Below, piece by piece: positions 8,586-16,706 of a DNA stretch of 64,000 bases. Below the pieces are notes generated by a model. It saw only the letters and a list, made by a program, of their open reading frames with translations. It did no database searches and had not been told where the DNA came from. The number at the start of each line of letters is the position of its first letter. Positions within the stretch are counted from its first letter, which is position 1. This stretch comes from Corynebacterium afermentans subsp. lipophilum (GTDB lineage Bacteria; Actinomycetota; Actinomycetes; Mycobacteriales; Mycobacteriaceae). The translations under genes and the position numbers were made by a program. The DNA is taken from the NCBI RefSeq assembly GCF_030408375.1, contig NZ_CP046530.1, positions 434,001 through 498,000 on the forward strand, given 5' to 3'.

Positions 8586-10186
8586 GTGCGCCCCTACTCG
8601 AGGTAGACGGCCTGACCGTCGCGTACGGCGACGCGGACCCGGTGGTGCGCGACATTTCGTTTTCCGTCGAGGCCGGGAAGATGACCGCGATCGTGGGCGA
8701 GTCCGGCTCCGGTAAAACCACCTCCGCGATGGCGGCGCTGGATCTGCTGGGGCCTAGCGGCAACGTTTTGGACGGCAGCATTCGCTTCAAGGGCCAGGAG
8801 CTTTCCAACCTGACTAACGCCGAGTGGCGCAAGCTGCGCGGCACGAAGATCGGGCTGGTGCCGCAGGATCCGAACAACTCGCTCAACCCGTTGAAAACCA
8901 TCGGCGCGTCCGTTGAGGACGGGTTGGAAATTCATGGGGTGGGGGATGCGGCGGAGCGCCGTCGTAAAGCAATTGCCCTGCTGGAGCGCGTGGGCATCGA
9001 CGACCCGGAGCGCCGCTACGACCAGTACCCGCACGAGCTGTCCGGCGGCATGAAGCAGCGGGTGCTCATCGCGGCGGCGGTGGCGCTTGAGCCCGAGGTG
9101 CTGATTGCGGACGAGCCGACGTCCGCGCTCGATGTGACGGTGCAGAAAACCATCCTGGACCTGCTGGATGAGATGCGCGCTGATCTGGGACTTGGCATCA
9201 TTTTCATCACCCATGACCTCGCTGTTGCGGGTGATCGGGCGGACGATGTGGTGATCATGGAGCGCGGCGAAGTGGTCGAGCACGGGCCGGTGGGCCAGGT
9301 GCTAACCAGCCCGCAACAGGACTACTCGAAGCGCCTGCTCGCCAACGTGCCCTCGCTTGCGGTCGCAGATGCTTATCGACGTCCTCCGGTTGCCCCGGAG
9401 ACCCTCCTTTCCGTCAGTGGGCTGACCAAGCGTTACGGCGACTTCACCGCAGTTGAGGACATCTCCTTCGACGTGGCGCGCGGCTCCACCCACGCGCTGG
9501 TGGGCGGCTCCGGCTCCGGCAAGACCACCACGGGGCGCGCGATTTCTATGTTTAACCAGCCCACGGCGGGAAGCATCACCCTGGACGGCACCGAGCTGAC
9601 TGGGCTTTCGCCGAAGCAGCAGCGCGGCCTCCGCAGGCGGGTGCAGATGGTGTACCAGAACCCGTACTCTTCGCTGGACCCGAAGATGCGCGTTGGCGAG
9701 ATCGTCGCCGAGCCGTTGCGCAACCTCGCCGGCGCTTCCAAGCGTGAGGCGGCCACACGCGCCGACGAATTCTTGGACCGCGTGGCGCTGGACCCGGCCC
9801 AGTTTGCCAACCGCACTCCGGCGCAGCTGTCCGGCGGCCAGCGCCAGCGCGTGGCCATCGCCCGCGCGCTCATCGTGGAGCCGGAGCTGGTGGTGCTGGA
9901 CGAGGCCGTCTCCGCACTCGATGTGACCGTGCAGGCCCAAATCCTGGAGCTGCTCGAGGACCTGCAGCGAGAACTCGGCCTGACCTACGTGTTCATCTCC
10001 CACGATCTGGCGGTGGTGCGCCAGATCTCGGATACCGTGAGTGTGTTCAGCCGCGGCCGCCAGGTGGAATACGGGGCGACCAACGACGTGTTTGCACACC
10101 CGAAGCACGAAGTCACCCGCGAGCTCATCAACGCCATCCCCGGCACCGTGTTCCGGGCCCGACAGTTAGGAGAGTTTGTTGTCTAA
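8582..10186 (+). CDS. Fused DppD-DppF-type ABC ATPase
   Basis: A 534-aa protein with two complete nucleotide-binding domains. The N-half has Walker A GESGSGKTT (39-47), signature LSGGMKQR and Walker B VLIADEPTSALD. The C-half has GGSGSGKTT, LSGGQRQR and VVLDEAVSALD; the C-terminal Walker B is followed by EA rather than EP. Both halves keep an H-loop (ITHDLAVAG, ISHDLAVVR). One gene therefore supplies the whole ATPase pair that drives the importer. It overlaps the upstream permease by 4 and the downstream enzyme by 8 bases. Confidence 0.92.
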   Translation: MSAPLLEVDGLTVAYGDADPVVRDISFSVEAGKMTAIVGESGSGKTTSAMAALDLLGPSGNVLDGSIRFKGQELSNLTNAEWRKLRGTKIGLVPQDPNNSLNPLKTIGASVEDGLEIHGVGDAAERRRKAIALLERVGIDDPERRYDQYPHELSGGMKQRVLIAAAVALEPEVLIADEPTSALDVTVQKTILDLLDEMRADLGLGIIFITHDLAVAGDRADDVVIMERGEVVEHGPVGQVLTSPQQDYSKRLLANVPSLAVADAYRRPPVAPETLLSVSGLTKRYGDFTAVEDISFDVARGSTHALVGGSGSGKTTTGRAISMFNQPTAGSITLDGTELTGLSPKQQRGLRRRVQMVYQNPYSSLDPKMRVGEIVAEPLRNLAGASKREAATRADEFLDRVALDPAQFANRTPAQLSGGQRQRVAIARALIVEPELVVLDEAVSALDVTVQAQILELLEDLQRELGLTYVFISHDLAVVRQISDTVSVFSRGRQVEYGATNDVFAHPKHEVTRELINAIPGTVFRARQLGEFVV

Positions 10187-11381
10187 CCGCACTGACATTA
10201 TTGACACCCTGGCCGAGACTCCGGCGGAGCTCGCCGAGCTGCGCCGCCGCCGTCCCGAGGCGGTGGAGAACGCCCAGCGCAGCTTCGAGGCACTGTTCGA
10301 GCCGACCGACGACGCGCTGATCCAGGCGCTGCCGGTTGCCACCCGCTACGCCGTTGCCGCGTTCATCGCCGGCGTCTCCGGCGCGCAGCGCGCCACGGCG
10401 TTCTACACCGACCTGCTTACCGACGAAGACGAGTCGCTCGTCGCCGTGGTCGATGACGCGGTGCGCGCAGGTGTGTCTGCCGGACCCTACGCAGGCGGGG
10501 ACTTTGTCACTTTCGGCGATGGTCCGCTTGCCGCGGCGTTCGACTTCGCCCACCTGCTTACCTTCCACCCGAAGGATGCCTCCCCCGCGGCGATCGGGCA
10601 CCTGCAGGAGGCGGGCTACAACGAAAACGCGATCGTCTCGCTCGGCCAGCTCATTGCCTTTGTGGCGTTCCAGCTGCGTGTCGTGCACGGCGTGCGTGTG
10701 CTGGCAGGTGGCGGCGGGGTGCCGGAGGGCGTCGAGAAGCGTGCCGGCGTTGCGGATCCCGGTTGGGCGCCCGCCGCCGCCACCCTGCAGCCCGAAGTGG
10801 TTGCGCCCGAGACGTTTGTGGCACACCCGCTGGGCTGGAAGCCGTGGGTGGCGCCGCTGGAAAAGGGCGAGCTGACCGACGCGCACGTCGACGCCCTGAT
10901 CAAGCCCGAGCGCGCCGACATGGAGTACTTCCGCCTGCTCGCGCGCGATCCGCAGGCGCTGAAGGCCCGCACGCTGACGGACCTGGACATCTTCTACAAC
11001 ACCGAAGGTGGGCTGGGCCGCGCCGAGCGCGAACTCGCCGCCACGGTGGCCTCTCGTTTGAACGGCTGCGAGTACTGCGCCTCGGTGCACCAGGGCCGTT
11101 CCAAGGATGAGGGCGGCGACGCGGAGGCCATTGACAAGCTGCTTGCCGACGGCGTGACCGCCGACCTCAACTCCGAGCTGTGGAACGCCATCCGCGACGC
11201 CGCGGTGGCGCTGACCCGCACCCCCTACGAATTCGGTACGTCACACGTGGACGCGCTGCGGGCCGCGGGCCTGGACGACCTGGCGGTGCTGGATGTGGTG
11301 AACTCGTCCGCGTTCTTCAACTGGGCGAACCGGCTCATGCTCACGCTCGGCGCGCCGGACGTGCCGAAGCGCTACCGCTAG
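10179..11381 (+). CDS. Fused CMD_Avi_7170 / alkylhydroperoxidase (Avi_7169-like) protein
   Basis: About 400 aa. Residues 1-185 resemble the CMD-domain family first seen as Avi_7170 (DIIDTLAETPAELAELR, RRRPEAVENAQRSFEALF) and lack cysteines. Residues about 205-400 resemble the partner family Avi_7169 (FVAHPLGWKPWVAPLE) and carry the AhpD-type redox motif C297-x-x-C300 with H304 (LNGCEYCASVHQGR). In other bacteria these are normally two neighbouring genes. The likely role is a peroxidase-like or decarboxylase-like step on the imported compound. TTG at 10179 is preferred (AGGAG 5 bases upstream) over TTG 10176; it overlaps the ATPase stop. Family names are recalled, function inferred. Confidence 0.8.
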   Translation: MSNRTDIIDTLAETPAELAELRRRRPEAVENAQRSFEALFEPTDDALIQALPVATRYAVAAFIAGVSGAQRATAFYTDLLTDEDESLVAVVDDAVRAGVSAGPYAGGDFVTFGDGPLAAAFDFAHLLTFHPKDASPAAIGHLQEAGYNENAIVSLGQLIAFVAFQLRVVHGVRVLAGGGGVPEGVEKRAGVADPGWAPAAATLQPEVVAPETFVAHPLGWKPWVAPLEKGELTDAHVDALIKPERADMEYFRLLARDPQALKARTLTDLDIFYNTEGGLGRAERELAATVASRLNGCEYCASVHQGRSKDEGGDAEAIDKLLADGVTADLNSELWNAIRDAAVALTRTPYEFGTSHVDALRAAGLDDLAVLDVVNSSAFFNWANRLMLTLGAPDVPKRYR

Positions 11382-11398
11382 CCGGTTTTTGGCTAGCG
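11376..11398. terminator. Bidirectional hairpin containing both stop codons
   Basis: CGCTAGCC (11376-11383) and GGCTAGCG (11391-11398) form an 8-bp stem around a T-rich 7-base loop. The TAG stop of the CMD/AhpD fusion and the stop of the convergent PspC gene both lie inside the stem. There is no strong T tract outside the stem, so efficiency is uncertain. Confidence 0.5.
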
Positions 11399-11878
11399 CC
11401 AGACCAGATCGTCGTTGCTGTTGGGACCTGCCGGCGGCTCCGGCTGGCGCGCGTAGGTGAAGAACCAGACGAAGAAGAACGCGGCGAAGCTAAGTAGCGT
11501 GCCTCGCAGATCCCCCGCTTGGCCGGCCGCAGGCAGGAACACGATCAGGCCGATGAGCAGCCACCACCCGGGCTTGCGTTCCTCGATCTCGTGCGGTGTG
11601 AGCTCGCTTTTCGGCGTGATGATCGCCTTCGCCGGGGTGATGTTCATGCCCACGCGCGGCATGAACATCCAGCACAGCAGGTAGGCGAAGATGCCGCCGC
11701 CGAAGACCAGACTGAGGATGACAAACGCGATGCGCACGGCCACCGGGTCGACCTTGTAGCGCTCGCCGAAACCGGCGCAGACACCGGCGATGACGGCGCG
11801 CCCACCCTCGTCCTTCGGGATGCGGTACGGGCGCGTGTCCCACATGTGCTTGAGCGAATTCGAAGATCCTTGAGCCAT
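11393..11878 (-). CDS. Small PspC-domain membrane protein, EsrI paralogue lacking the C-terminal domain
   Basis: About 161 aa. It aligns along its length with the first half of EsrI: MWDTRPYRIPKDEGGRAVIA versus MWDTRPPRIPEDQGGKAVIG, the same GGGIFAYLLCW membrane helix, AIITPKSELT and PGWWLLIGLIVFLPA, ending ARQPEPPAGPNSNDDLVWR. It stops where EsrI continues into its LiaF-like sensory region. It may modulate the PspC kinase or respond to membrane stress by itself; this is inference. Start ATG 11878 is chosen; ATG 11887 three codons upstream is also open. Confidence 0.8.
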   Translation of the reverse strand: MAQGSSNSLKHMWDTRPYRIPKDEGGRAVIAGVCAGFGERYKVDPVAVRIAFVILSLVFGGGIFAYLLCWMFMPRVGMNITPAKAIITPKSELTPHEIEERKPGWWLLIGLIVFLPAAGQAGDLRGTLLSFAAFFFVWFFTYARQPEPPAGPNSNDDLVWR

Positions 11879-11986
11879 ACGTGCCATTATCCGTGGGTTG
11901 GTTGGACTTCGCAGCCGGGGTTTCGGTGCGGCGGGGTTGTCTTGCTGTTTGCCGGCTGCGCCGTGCTGCCGACAGACCCCAAGTGA

Positions 11987-12029
11987 CAAAGCCCGAGTAT
12001 GCGCCGATTTCGGCCTTAATAGGGCTTTG
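11987..12029. terminator. Nested hairpin between PspC gene and membrane-protein gene
   Basis: CAAAGCCC at 11987-11994 pairs with GGGCTTTG at 12022-12029, and inside it GCCGATTTCGGC (12003-12014) forms a second small stem. The structure sits just downstream of the minus-strand gene ending at 12078 and could terminate it. The remaining bases from 11888 to 12077 show no convincing gene on either strand. Confidence 0.4.
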
Positions 12030-12077
12030 CTACTAGGGGTCTGTGCGAAGGGGGTGCTCCTGCGGAGCTCGAAAGTT

Positions 12078-12494
12078 CTACGCGTACGCGAGGCGCCGCG
12101 TGCCGTCCACGTGCGGGTACATCACCCAGGCCGCCACCGCCGCCAGCACACCCGCAACCCACGCGCCCACCGCGGGCCAACCAGCCAGCGGCGCGAGCAT
12201 GAGCAGCAGCCACCACAGCATCAGGGGGAGCACCATGCCTATCGACGGCACCCTGGCCACGTTCTTCTCCTCCGCAAACGCGCGGAGCTGTTTGCGGTAG
12301 GGGTGCAGCAGCGTCACGGCGACGGCGGCAACGACGCACAGGATCGCCACAACCGCCTTGATACCCAGCGGCGCCTGCGAGACCATCACGCCGACGGACC
12401 CGCCCACGCCGACAGAGCCCAGTGCTCGTACGACGGTCGGGGTGGGGATCGGCGTGACGCGGTTGCGGACCTCTGCTGCGCTGATCGGGATCAT
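12078..12494 (-). CDS. Membrane protein of unknown function
   Basis: A 138-aa protein I do not recognise. It has about four hydrophobic stretches: VMVSQAPLGIKAVVAILCVV with AAVAVTLLHPY, LPLMLWWLLLMLAPLAG and GAWVAGVLAAVAAWVMYP. A short basic loop (YRKQLRAFAEEKN) lies between the halves. No catalytic motif is visible. It is transcribed divergently from the SOS gene pair. It could be a small integral-membrane subunit, but there is no partner next to it. Confidence 0.65.
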   Translation of the reverse strand: MIPISAAEVRNRVTPIPTPTVVRALGSVGVGGSVGVMVSQAPLGIKAVVAILCVVAAVAVTLLHPYRKQLRAFAEEKNVARVPSIGMVLPLMLWWLLLMLAPLAGWPAVGAWVAGVLAAVAAWVMYPHVDGTRRLAYA

Positions 12495-12555
12495 GCTGGG
12501 CAGCTTAACCGGTCAGCTTCGCGGAGTGACTATTTGCTTGCGCAGGACAATATAT

Positions 12556-12571
12556 ACGCAAGTATGTTCGA
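12556..12571. promoter_or_regulatory. LexA (SOS) box upstream of imuA'-imuB
   Basis: ACGCAAGTATGTTCGA keeps the full right half and most of the left half of the actinobacterial SOS box (TCGAAC-N4-GTTCGA); three left-half bases differ. It lies 15 bases before the ATG at 12587 and just downstream of a TATATA run at 12551 that could be the -10. A LexA box here fits the DNA-damage role of the two following genes. Confidence 0.65.
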
Positions 12572-12586
12572 CCAGGAGCGTTGCCT

Positions 12587-13360
12587 ATGTCGGCCCCGGG
12601 GTGCATACTGTCTGGCGTGAGTGGAACACCTATTCGAGCTGCGTCGGCAGCGGCGGCAAACCTGGCGGTTGTGGATGAACCACCAGCTCAGCAGTCGCGT
12701 GCCGACCAGATTGCCGAGCTGCGCGCCCGCATGGCCGCTATCGGCGGGGAGGTTCCGCAACAGGTCGTCGAGGATGCGGAGATCCTGACGGTGGCGGGTG
12801 GGCTTTCGCTCGTTCTGCCGAACAGTGGCCTGCCGCGCCGGGCAGTCACGCACGTCAGCGACACCCCGGCGCTGATCGTGGAGCTCATCGGCCAGGTGGT
12901 GCAGGCCGGCGGGCGCGCGGGCGTGGTGGGCTGGCCGGAGCTGTCCTACGCCGGCATCGGCACAGACAGCGACGCAGACGCGATGGAGCGGGTGGTGGCG
13001 GTGCCGGACGCGGGCCTCGACGACCTCAGCGTCGCCGGCGTGCTCGCCGAGGGGCTCGACCTGGTGGTGCTGCGCACCCGCAGCCCGTTCCAGCTCACCC
13101 CGGTGCGCGCACGCCCCCTGCTCGCTCGGATCCGCAAAGGCCAGGCGGCGCTGGTGTGCGTGAACGTGGAAGTGCCCTCGCCGGCGCTGACCGTCACGGG
13201 CCAGCTCGCGCAGTTCCACGGCATCGGCCGGGGCACAGGCCGCATCACCGGCATCGCCTTCGACGTCCGCGCGCAGGCCAAGGGGTACCGTTCGGCGAGT
13301 GCGCGGGTGACGCTGGGCACCGGAGGCGTCGAGAAGCGAAGGCTGAGGGCCGTCACATGA
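12587..13360 (+). CDS. imuA': ImuA'-like SOS mutagenesis protein
   Basis: About 257 aa. A protein of this size directly upstream of ImuB and overlapping it by 4 bases (ATGA) is the actinobacterial ImuA' position. Visible segments are ADQIAELRARMAAIGGEVP, RAVTHVSDTPALIVELIGQV and RAGVVGWPELSYAGIG, resembling the RecA-like ImuA/SulA fold without a clear Walker A. In mycobacteria ImuA' recruits DnaE2 and ImuB in translesion synthesis; that role is assumed. ATG 12587 has AGGAG at 12574-12578; GTG 12617 is an alternative start. Assignment rests mainly on context. Confidence 0.7.
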   Translation: MSAPGCILSGVSGTPIRAASAAAANLAVVDEPPAQQSRADQIAELRARMAAIGGEVPQQVVEDAEILTVAGGLSLVLPNSGLPRRAVTHVSDTPALIVELIGQVVQAGGRAGVVGWPELSYAGIGTDSDADAMERVVAVPDAGLDDLSVAGVLAEGLDLVVLRTRSPFQLTPVRARPLLARIRKGQAALVCVNVEVPSPALTVTGQLAQFHGIGRGTGRITGIAFDVRAQAKGYRSASARVTLGTGGVEKRRLRAVT

Positions 13361-14910
13361 GGGCCGCGGCGCTGTGGTTCCCGGACTGGCCGGTGCAGGC
13401 CGCGTGGCTGGAATCTGGCGATGAGCTGGCAGAACCGATCGCGATCGCGGCGCAGTACCGGATAAAGGTGTGCTCGCACGCCGCGCGCCAGGTGGGTATC
13501 CGTCGCGGGATGCGGGTACGCAACGCGCAGGCGGTCGCACCCGAGCTGACGGTGATAGAGGACAACCCGGACCGCGACGGGCGCATGTTCGCTTCGCTGG
13601 CCGCCAGCTTCGACGAGGTCGCCGCCAGCGTGGAGGTGATACGCCCCGGGCTCGTGGTGGTGGACGTGGACGCCGCAGGCCGCTTCCACGGCAGCGAGGG
13701 CAAAGCGCTCGAGATGCTTATCGACGCAGCCTCGCGCAGCGGCATCGACGCCTTCGCAGGCGCCGCCGACGAGATCGCCACCGCGCTGATCGCCGCGCGC
13801 TCCTCCCAGGTGATCCCGCCGGGAGGGTCGGCCGAGTTTTTGGCCGCGCAGCCGCTGGGTGTGCTGGTGGCGGAAGAGTCGCTCGCCGCAGACATGGACA
13901 CCGTCAAAGCGCTTGGGCAGTTGGGCATCTCCACCCTCGGGGAGCTGGCGAAACTGCCGCCGAACGCGGTGACCACTCGCTTCGGCACCAAAGGTATGCG
14001 CATCCACCGCATAGCCTCCGCCGCGCCGGACCGCCGCGTCGCCCCGGAGCTGCCGGTGGAAGACCTCGCCGTGGCCATCACGCCTGAGGACCCGATCGAG
14101 CGCGTGGACGCCGCCGCCTTCGCCGCCCGCGCCCTGGCCGCCAGCCTGCACGAACGGCTCAAAGACGCTGGCCGCAACTGCCTGCGCCTGAAAGTTATCG
14201 CCGAGCTTCACGACGGCTCCCGCGTCGAACGCGTCTGGCGCACCCGCGAACCGCTCACCGAATCGGCCACCGCGGACCGCGTGCGCTGGCAGCTCGACGG
14301 CTGGCTGACAAACGGCGGCTCCGGCGCAATCACCAGCCTCACCCTCGAGCCGCTCGAATTCGCCGCGCCCGAACCAGTCGGCGAACTGTGGGCCGACGGC
14401 GCCTCCACCGACACCGCGCGCCGGGTGGTCGAGCGCGTTCAGTCCCAGCTCGGCATCGATGCGGTGCTTCAACCGCGGCTCATCGGTGGGCGCGGGGTGG
14501 CCGAGCGCGTGGCGATGGTGCCGTTCGGGGAGGAACCGGAGGACGTCGATAGGCAATCGTGGCCCGGTGCGATCCCTCAACCCCTGCCCGCGCGCCTCGG
14601 CGGCGGCATCGACCACCCGGCCTCGCGCATCATGCTTATCAACGCCACCGGCGCCCCCGTCATCGTCACCGCCGAAGCCCTGCTAAACAGCGAACCGTAC
14701 GGGCTGGCCTGGGGCGACAAGCGCTACCTCGTCACCGGGTGGGCGGGCCCGTGGCCCGTGGACGCGGACTGGTGGACGCAAACCGAACTGCCCGCAGGCC
14801 GCGTCGCACGCATGCAGGTTGTGGGCCGCGAAGGAGGGGAAGAAGGTGCCGTGACCGGCTGGCTTTTAGTGTGGAGCCGGCGCAGCTGGCGCGTGGAGGC
14901 GGTGTACTAG
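13357..14910 (+). CDS. imuB: ImuB, Y-family polymerase-like protein
   Basis: About 517 aa. The N-terminus MRAAALWFPDWPVQAAWL is typical of ImuB rather than DinB: the catalytic carboxylates of true Y-family polymerases are not in their usual places, although VVVDVDAAGRFHG resembles the palm strand. A helix-hairpin-helix-like region (LGISTLGELAKLP) and a little-finger-like domain follow, then a C-terminal extension. ImuB acts as a beta-clamp adaptor for DnaE2 in the SOS mutasome. It is coupled to imuA' and separated from dnaE2 by about 6.4 kb. Confidence 0.85.
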   Translation: MRAAALWFPDWPVQAAWLESGDELAEPIAIAAQYRIKVCSHAARQVGIRRGMRVRNAQAVAPELTVIEDNPDRDGRMFASLAASFDEVAASVEVIRPGLVVVDVDAAGRFHGSEGKALEMLIDAASRSGIDAFAGAADEIATALIAARSSQVIPPGGSAEFLAAQPLGVLVAEESLAADMDTVKALGQLGISTLGELAKLPPNAVTTRFGTKGMRIHRIASAAPDRRVAPELPVEDLAVAITPEDPIERVDAAAFAARALAASLHERLKDAGRNCLRLKVIAELHDGSRVERVWRTREPLTESATADRVRWQLDGWLTNGGSGAITSLTLEPLEFAAPEPVGELWADGASTDTARRVVERVQSQLGIDAVLQPRLIGGRGVAERVAMVPFGEEPEDVDRQSWPGAIPQPLPARLGGGIDHPASRIMLINATGAPVIVTAEALLNSEPYGLAWGDKRYLVTGWAGPWPVDADWWTQTELPAGRVARMQVVGREGGEEGAVTGWLLVWSRRSWRVEAVY

Positions 14911-15498
14911 CTACTTCTGCACGATATCCACGACAATGCGCGTGGGATCCTTGAGCACCTGCACCGAGTACGGCAGCTCGGAGCGCAGACCCACCACGAC
15001 CTGGCTGCGGCCCTCGTACGTGCCGGCGCTGATCACGTCGATGACGTTGCCGGTGTCGCCCGCCATGGTCACCGGGACATCGTTGTCCTTGCCCAGCTCA
15101 AAGGGGTACACGGTGCCGTCGACGTTGATGTTGAGGAAAAAGTTGCCCGCCACCTGCAGCGGTTGGCCCACCGTTTCCTGCATCGGGGTGGAGGTGTAGT
15201 CCACGAACCAGCCCGGATCGCCGTCGCCTGCCAGGTCCACCACCACGCGGTCGAAGCCCTCGTGTGCGCCGACGCGCACGCCGACCACGGCCAGGCGCGA
15301 CGGCGCGGACGGGCGCTGCGTCTTCGGCGACGAGTCTGCGGTGCCCAGCGGCTGCAGCTTCGTGGTAGGGGAGGCCAGACTGCCCGTCAGCGTTTTTCCA
15401 GCACCGTCGCCGATGACGCTGCAGGCGCTGCAGGCCACAGAAGTAGCTACGCACGCGCCCGCGAGCGCCGCGCGGGAAAGACCGGAAAATTTAAACAC
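14911..15498 (-). CDS. AMIN-like domain lipoprotein
   Basis: About 195 aa from GTG 15498. The N-terminus (ALAGACVATSVACSACS) is hydrophobic with two candidate lipobox cysteines, so it is probably an exported lipoprotein. The rest matches the AMIN-like family: HEGFDRVVVDLAGDGDPGWF, GTYEGRSQVVVGLRSELPYS and a C-terminal LKDPTRIVVDIVQ strand. Such domains are found in actinobacterial cell-envelope proteins; the ligand is unknown. Its stop abuts the imuB stop (TAGCTA). An upstream in-frame ATG at 15555 would put 19 residues before the signal and is less likely. Confidence 0.72.
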   Translation of the reverse strand: MFKFSGLSRAALAGACVATSVACSACSVIGDGAGKTLTGSLASPTTKLQPLGTADSSPKTQRPSAPSRLAVVGVRVGAHEGFDRVVVDLAGDGDPGWFVDYTSTPMQETVGQPLQVAGNFFLNINVDGTVYPFELGKDNDVPVTMAGDTGNVIDVISAGTYEGRSQVVVGLRSELPYSVQVLKDPTRIVVDIVQK

Positions 15499-15637
15499 CC
15501 AGTCACCGTAGCCAGCGGGCAAGTGAGAACAAAAAGAAAAAGTGCGAAATCGCAAAAGGTTATATAACCGTTACAACTTGGAGTGGTGTTCAAGAGGGCG
15601 ACTTACAGGTTAGGGCACGCTTAGCTATGGTGGTGCC

Positions 15638-16519
15638 ATGCAACAACTGCCCTGCTCTGACGTAGAGGTTGAACCGCTGCCGGGAACCGCCAAACCCGGC
15701 TCTGTGTACGTGCTTTTTGAGTGGCCGGAAGCCTGGCCCCGCGACGTCATGGGCGACGCCGCCCTCGGCGAGGGGCTCACCGCGAAACTTGCGCCCATGC
15801 TGGAGGCTCACGACGCCACGCTGCTGCTCATCCGCCACCCAACGCGCGAGGGGCGCAACATCAGCGACCACCACCTCTATCTCGTCTTCGCCGACGAGGC
15901 CGTCACCGAGGTCAAGCATATCGACAGCCCCGACGAGCTGCTGGAGCTGGATCTTTCCGGCCCGGGCCGCAACGGCGCCGAGCGCCGCGAACGCCCGCTG
16001 CTGCTGATTTGCACCCACGCCAAGCGCGACCGCTGTTGCGCCGTCAAGGGCCGCCCGCTGGTCAACGAGCTGCACGCGCGCCACCCGTTCGGCCCCGGCA
16101 ACGACGTGGTGTGGGAGACCTCCCACATCAAGGGCCACCGCTTCGCGCCGACGATGCTTCTCTTGCCGTGGGCCTACAGCTTCGGCCGCATGAACATTGA
16201 GGCCACCGACGCCATGCTTGCCGACGCATCCGAGGGCCGCTACTTCGTCCCCGGCAACCGCGGCCGCGGCACCCTCGGACCCGCCGAGCAGGTGGCTGAG
16301 CTCGCCGTCGCCGCAGAGGTGCCCGGTGCACGCTACGGCCAGTTCGAGGTCGCAGCGCCTGATGGTGGTTCCGTCCTGGTCACCGACACGGCGTCCGGCC
16401 AGGCGTACGAAGTCCAGCTGGAGCAGCGCCCGGTATCCGGCGTGGTCGACTCGTGCGGAAAGGCGCCGAAGGAGAGCACGGCCTGGGTCGCAGCGTCGGT
16501 TGCTCCCGTGGCGCGGTAA
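15638..16519 (+). CDS. Suc_Fer-like thioredoxin-fold protein
   Basis: A 293-aa protein of the sucrase/ferredoxin-like family. CTHAKRDRCCAVKGRPL around residue 125 and SHIKGHRFAPTMLLLPWAYS are the family hallmarks; the cysteines and histidines are candidate [2Fe-2S] or metal ligands in a thioredoxin-like fold. No signal peptide. A TATGGT box ends 6 bases before the ATG, suggesting a leaderless transcript. The biological role of this family in corynebacteria is not known to me. Confidence 0.82.
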   Translation: MQQLPCSDVEVEPLPGTAKPGSVYVLFEWPEAWPRDVMGDAALGEGLTAKLAPMLEAHDATLLLIRHPTREGRNISDHHLYLVFADEAVTEVKHIDSPDELLELDLSGPGRNGAERRERPLLLICTHAKRDRCCAVKGRPLVNELHARHPFGPGNDVVWETSHIKGHRFAPTMLLLPWAYSFGRMNIEATDAMLADASEGRYFVPGNRGRGTLGPAEQVAELAVAAEVPGARYGQFEVAAPDGGSVLVTDTASGQAYEVQLEQRPVSGVVDSCGKAPKESTAWVAASVAPVAR

Positions 16520-16537
16520 GTCTGGGGGGTCGGGCGC

Positions 16538-16670
16538 GGATCGTCTAGCAGCATCGCCGCCCTGCTAGACGATCAGGCCGATACTGGCAATCATGTTCAT
16601 TATCACCTGGGCAAACGCGGCCACGTTGTACGGATCGTCTAGCAGAGTTTCCTCGACTGCTAGACGATCC
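16538..16670. repeat. Two copies of the same palindrome (GGATCGTCTAGCAG hairpins)
   Basis: GGATCGTCTAGCAG (16538-16551) pairs with CTGCTAGACGATC (16562-16574); the same 14-mer recurs at 16632-16645 and pairs with its complement at 16657-16670. The two hairpins have different loops and are 57 bases apart. They lie between two convergent genes and could terminate both, but there is no T tract and the repeat of an identical stem suggests a dispersed element. The rest of 16520-16706 shows no credible gene. Confidence 0.7.
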
Positions 16671-16706
16671 GCGCGTGAGCCTAGGGGACGCGCATACACC
16701 AGGCCG

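Noticed and set aside
11898..12620. 240-codon plus-strand frame over the membrane-protein gene
   Set aside because: Very rich in Arg/His, no start signal, and antisense to a better candidate with proper membrane helices.
12946..14616. A 556-codon minus-strand frame opposite imuB
   Set aside because: No motif and composition typical of antisense to a GC-rich gene.
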